DNA of 64,000 nucleotides from contig CM036215.1 of assembly GCA_020631735.1 (NCBI GenBank), positions 15,712,346-15,776,345 of the forward strand, given 5' to 3'. The notes below the pieces were generated by a model, which worked only from the letters and a program-made list of their open reading frames with translations, ran no database searches and had not been told where the DNA came from. Below are positions 63,131 to 64,000 of this stretch, one piece after another. Each line of letters begins with the position of its first letter. Within the stretch, counting starts at the first letter, position 1. The stretch is from Saccharum officinarum (lineage: Eukaryota > Streptophyta > Magnoliopsida > Poales > Poaceae). Made by a program: the position numbers and the translations under genes.

Positions 63131-63685
63131 TCGGCGAAAAAGCGCTCCTACTATATTGCCTCCTGAAGAAATCGGAGCACTTCTCGTGGACCCTCGAGGC
63201 TGAGGAAGCCCTTGCAAGGCTCAAAGCTACACTCTCTAAGTCACCAATCCTCATCCCTCCGACCCTAGGGGAACCCCTCCTACTTTATGTCATCGCAACG
63301 ACACAAGTAGTCAGTGCGGTCTTGGTTGTCGAGAGGGCAGAGGAAGGACATACCCTGCTCGTCCAGAGACCAGTCTACTTCATTAGCGAGGTGCTCTCGG
63401 AAATCAAGGTTCGCTACCCGTAGATCCAAAAGCTACTATACGCCATCGTCTTAACGCGGCGCAAACTCCGTCACTATTTCGAGGGCCACCCGGTGACTGT
63501 GGTCTCTTCTTTCCCTCTAGGAGAGATAGCCTAGAACTAGGAAGCCTCGGGTAGGATAGCCAAGTGGGCGGTCGAGCTCATGGGTGAGACCCTCTCTTAT
63601 GCATCGCGCAAAGCCATCAAATCCCAAGTACTAGTAGATTTCCTGGCGGAGTGGACCAACACTCAACTTCCTCCGGTTCAGCTCT
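63131..63685 (+). pseudogene. RNase H (first) of element D
   Basis: Follows RT with HFSWTLEAEEALARLKATL, PPTLGEPLLLYVIATTQVVS and VYFISEVLSEIKVRYP, then a TAG (63421) in place of Gln, then IQKLLYAIVLTRRKLRHYF. Two further TAG codons are near 63532-63540. The first catalytic Asp of RNase H (normally in LYxDAS) is replaced in LYVIATT, as often in Tat elements where a second RNase H is active. Confidence 0.75.
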
Positions 63686-64000
63686 AGGCTGAGCTTTGGA
63701 CCATGTACTTTGACGGGTCACTGATGAAAATAGGTGCAGGCGCGGGTTTGCTCTTCATCTCACCCCTTGGAGTCCACATGCGCTATATCATCCGGCTTCA
63801 TTTTTCTGCCTCCAACAATGTCACCGAATACGAGGCGCTCGTCACGGGCTTGCGAATCGCTGTCGAACTAGGGGTCCGACACCTCGATGTTCGACGTGAC
63901 TCTCAACTCGTAATCGACCAGGTCATGAAGAGCTCGAGCTACCGTGATCCCAAGATGGAGGCCTACTGTGAAGAGGTACGGCGCCTTGAGGACAAGTTTC
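63686..64000 (+). pseudogene. Second, archaeal-type RNase H of element D (cut by edge)
   Basis: From about 63700: WTMYFDGSLMKIGAGAGLL, HFSASNNVTEYEALVTGLRI and VRRDSQLVIDQVM, giving the Asp, Glu, Asp catalytic set of the additional RNase H found between RT-RNase H and integrase in Tat-lineage elements. A stop (63686) lies just upstream. The integrase and 3' LTR would lie beyond the window. Confidence 0.85.

Overview
The window is plant nuclear DNA from a grass, most likely of the sorghum/sugarcane/Miscanthus/maize group (Andropogoneae). That assignment is inferred from Tekay/Del- and Tat/Retand-type Ty3/gypsy elements, CACTA ends, Stowaway and Tourist MITEs and a tRNA-derived SINE; no marker gene proves it. 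Two runs of exactly 100 N (9623-9722 and 37841-37940) mark unsized scaffold gaps, so order and orientation across them are not certain.

Layout. 1-9622: a decayed Tekay-like chromovirus on the minus strand (element A), with a left-truncated 3' LTR (1-4448), then polypurine tract, integrase/chromodomain, RNase H, RT, protease, gag and leader. 9723-18742: a second Tekay-like element on the plus strand (element B), 5'-truncated by the gap, with a 4.6 kb 3' LTR. 18743-20218: an LTR fragment of another family. 20219-21068: the end of a CACTA transposon with a large perfect-geometry foldback. 21.4-22.5 kb: a LINE RT fragment and a SINE. 24329-29177: the one apparently intact host gene, an eight-exon serine carboxypeptidase (520 aa, complete catalytic triad) whose 2.3 kb first intron holds nested MITEs. 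29.4-35.9 kb: MITEs, CACTA-like ends and a PLATZ zinc-finger transcription-factor pseudogene (33052-34090, minus) with a 111-118 bp tandem array upstream. 36-41.6 kb: repeats, a degenerate coiled-coil pseudogene, a foldback element and MITEs. 41600-47522: a CACTA element split by a 4066 bp solo LTR with exact CTTTA target duplications. 48-54.1 kb: small elements (Stowaways, hAT-like MITEs, a TRIM, three sibling Tourist MITEs, a 0.3 kb direct duplication). 54113-64000: a Tat/Retand-type gypsy element (element D), plus strand, running off the right edge; its 5' LTR is split by a 3862 bp solo LTR with exact ACCGC duplications.

Four of the long LTRs (in A, in B, and the two solo LTRs) share one architecture: TGTAACACC-like start, GC-rich core, a short acidic reading frame leading to a conserved GGCAAGCCC block, and a hairpin built on CTGAGTAC/GTACTCAG near the 3' end. 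The stops in B, most of those in D, and one in the PLATZ copy are explained by C-to-T changes, the pattern expected from deamination of methylated cytosine. The host content is therefore one likely functional gene (the carboxypeptidase) and two pseudogenes in a heavily nested repeat landscape.
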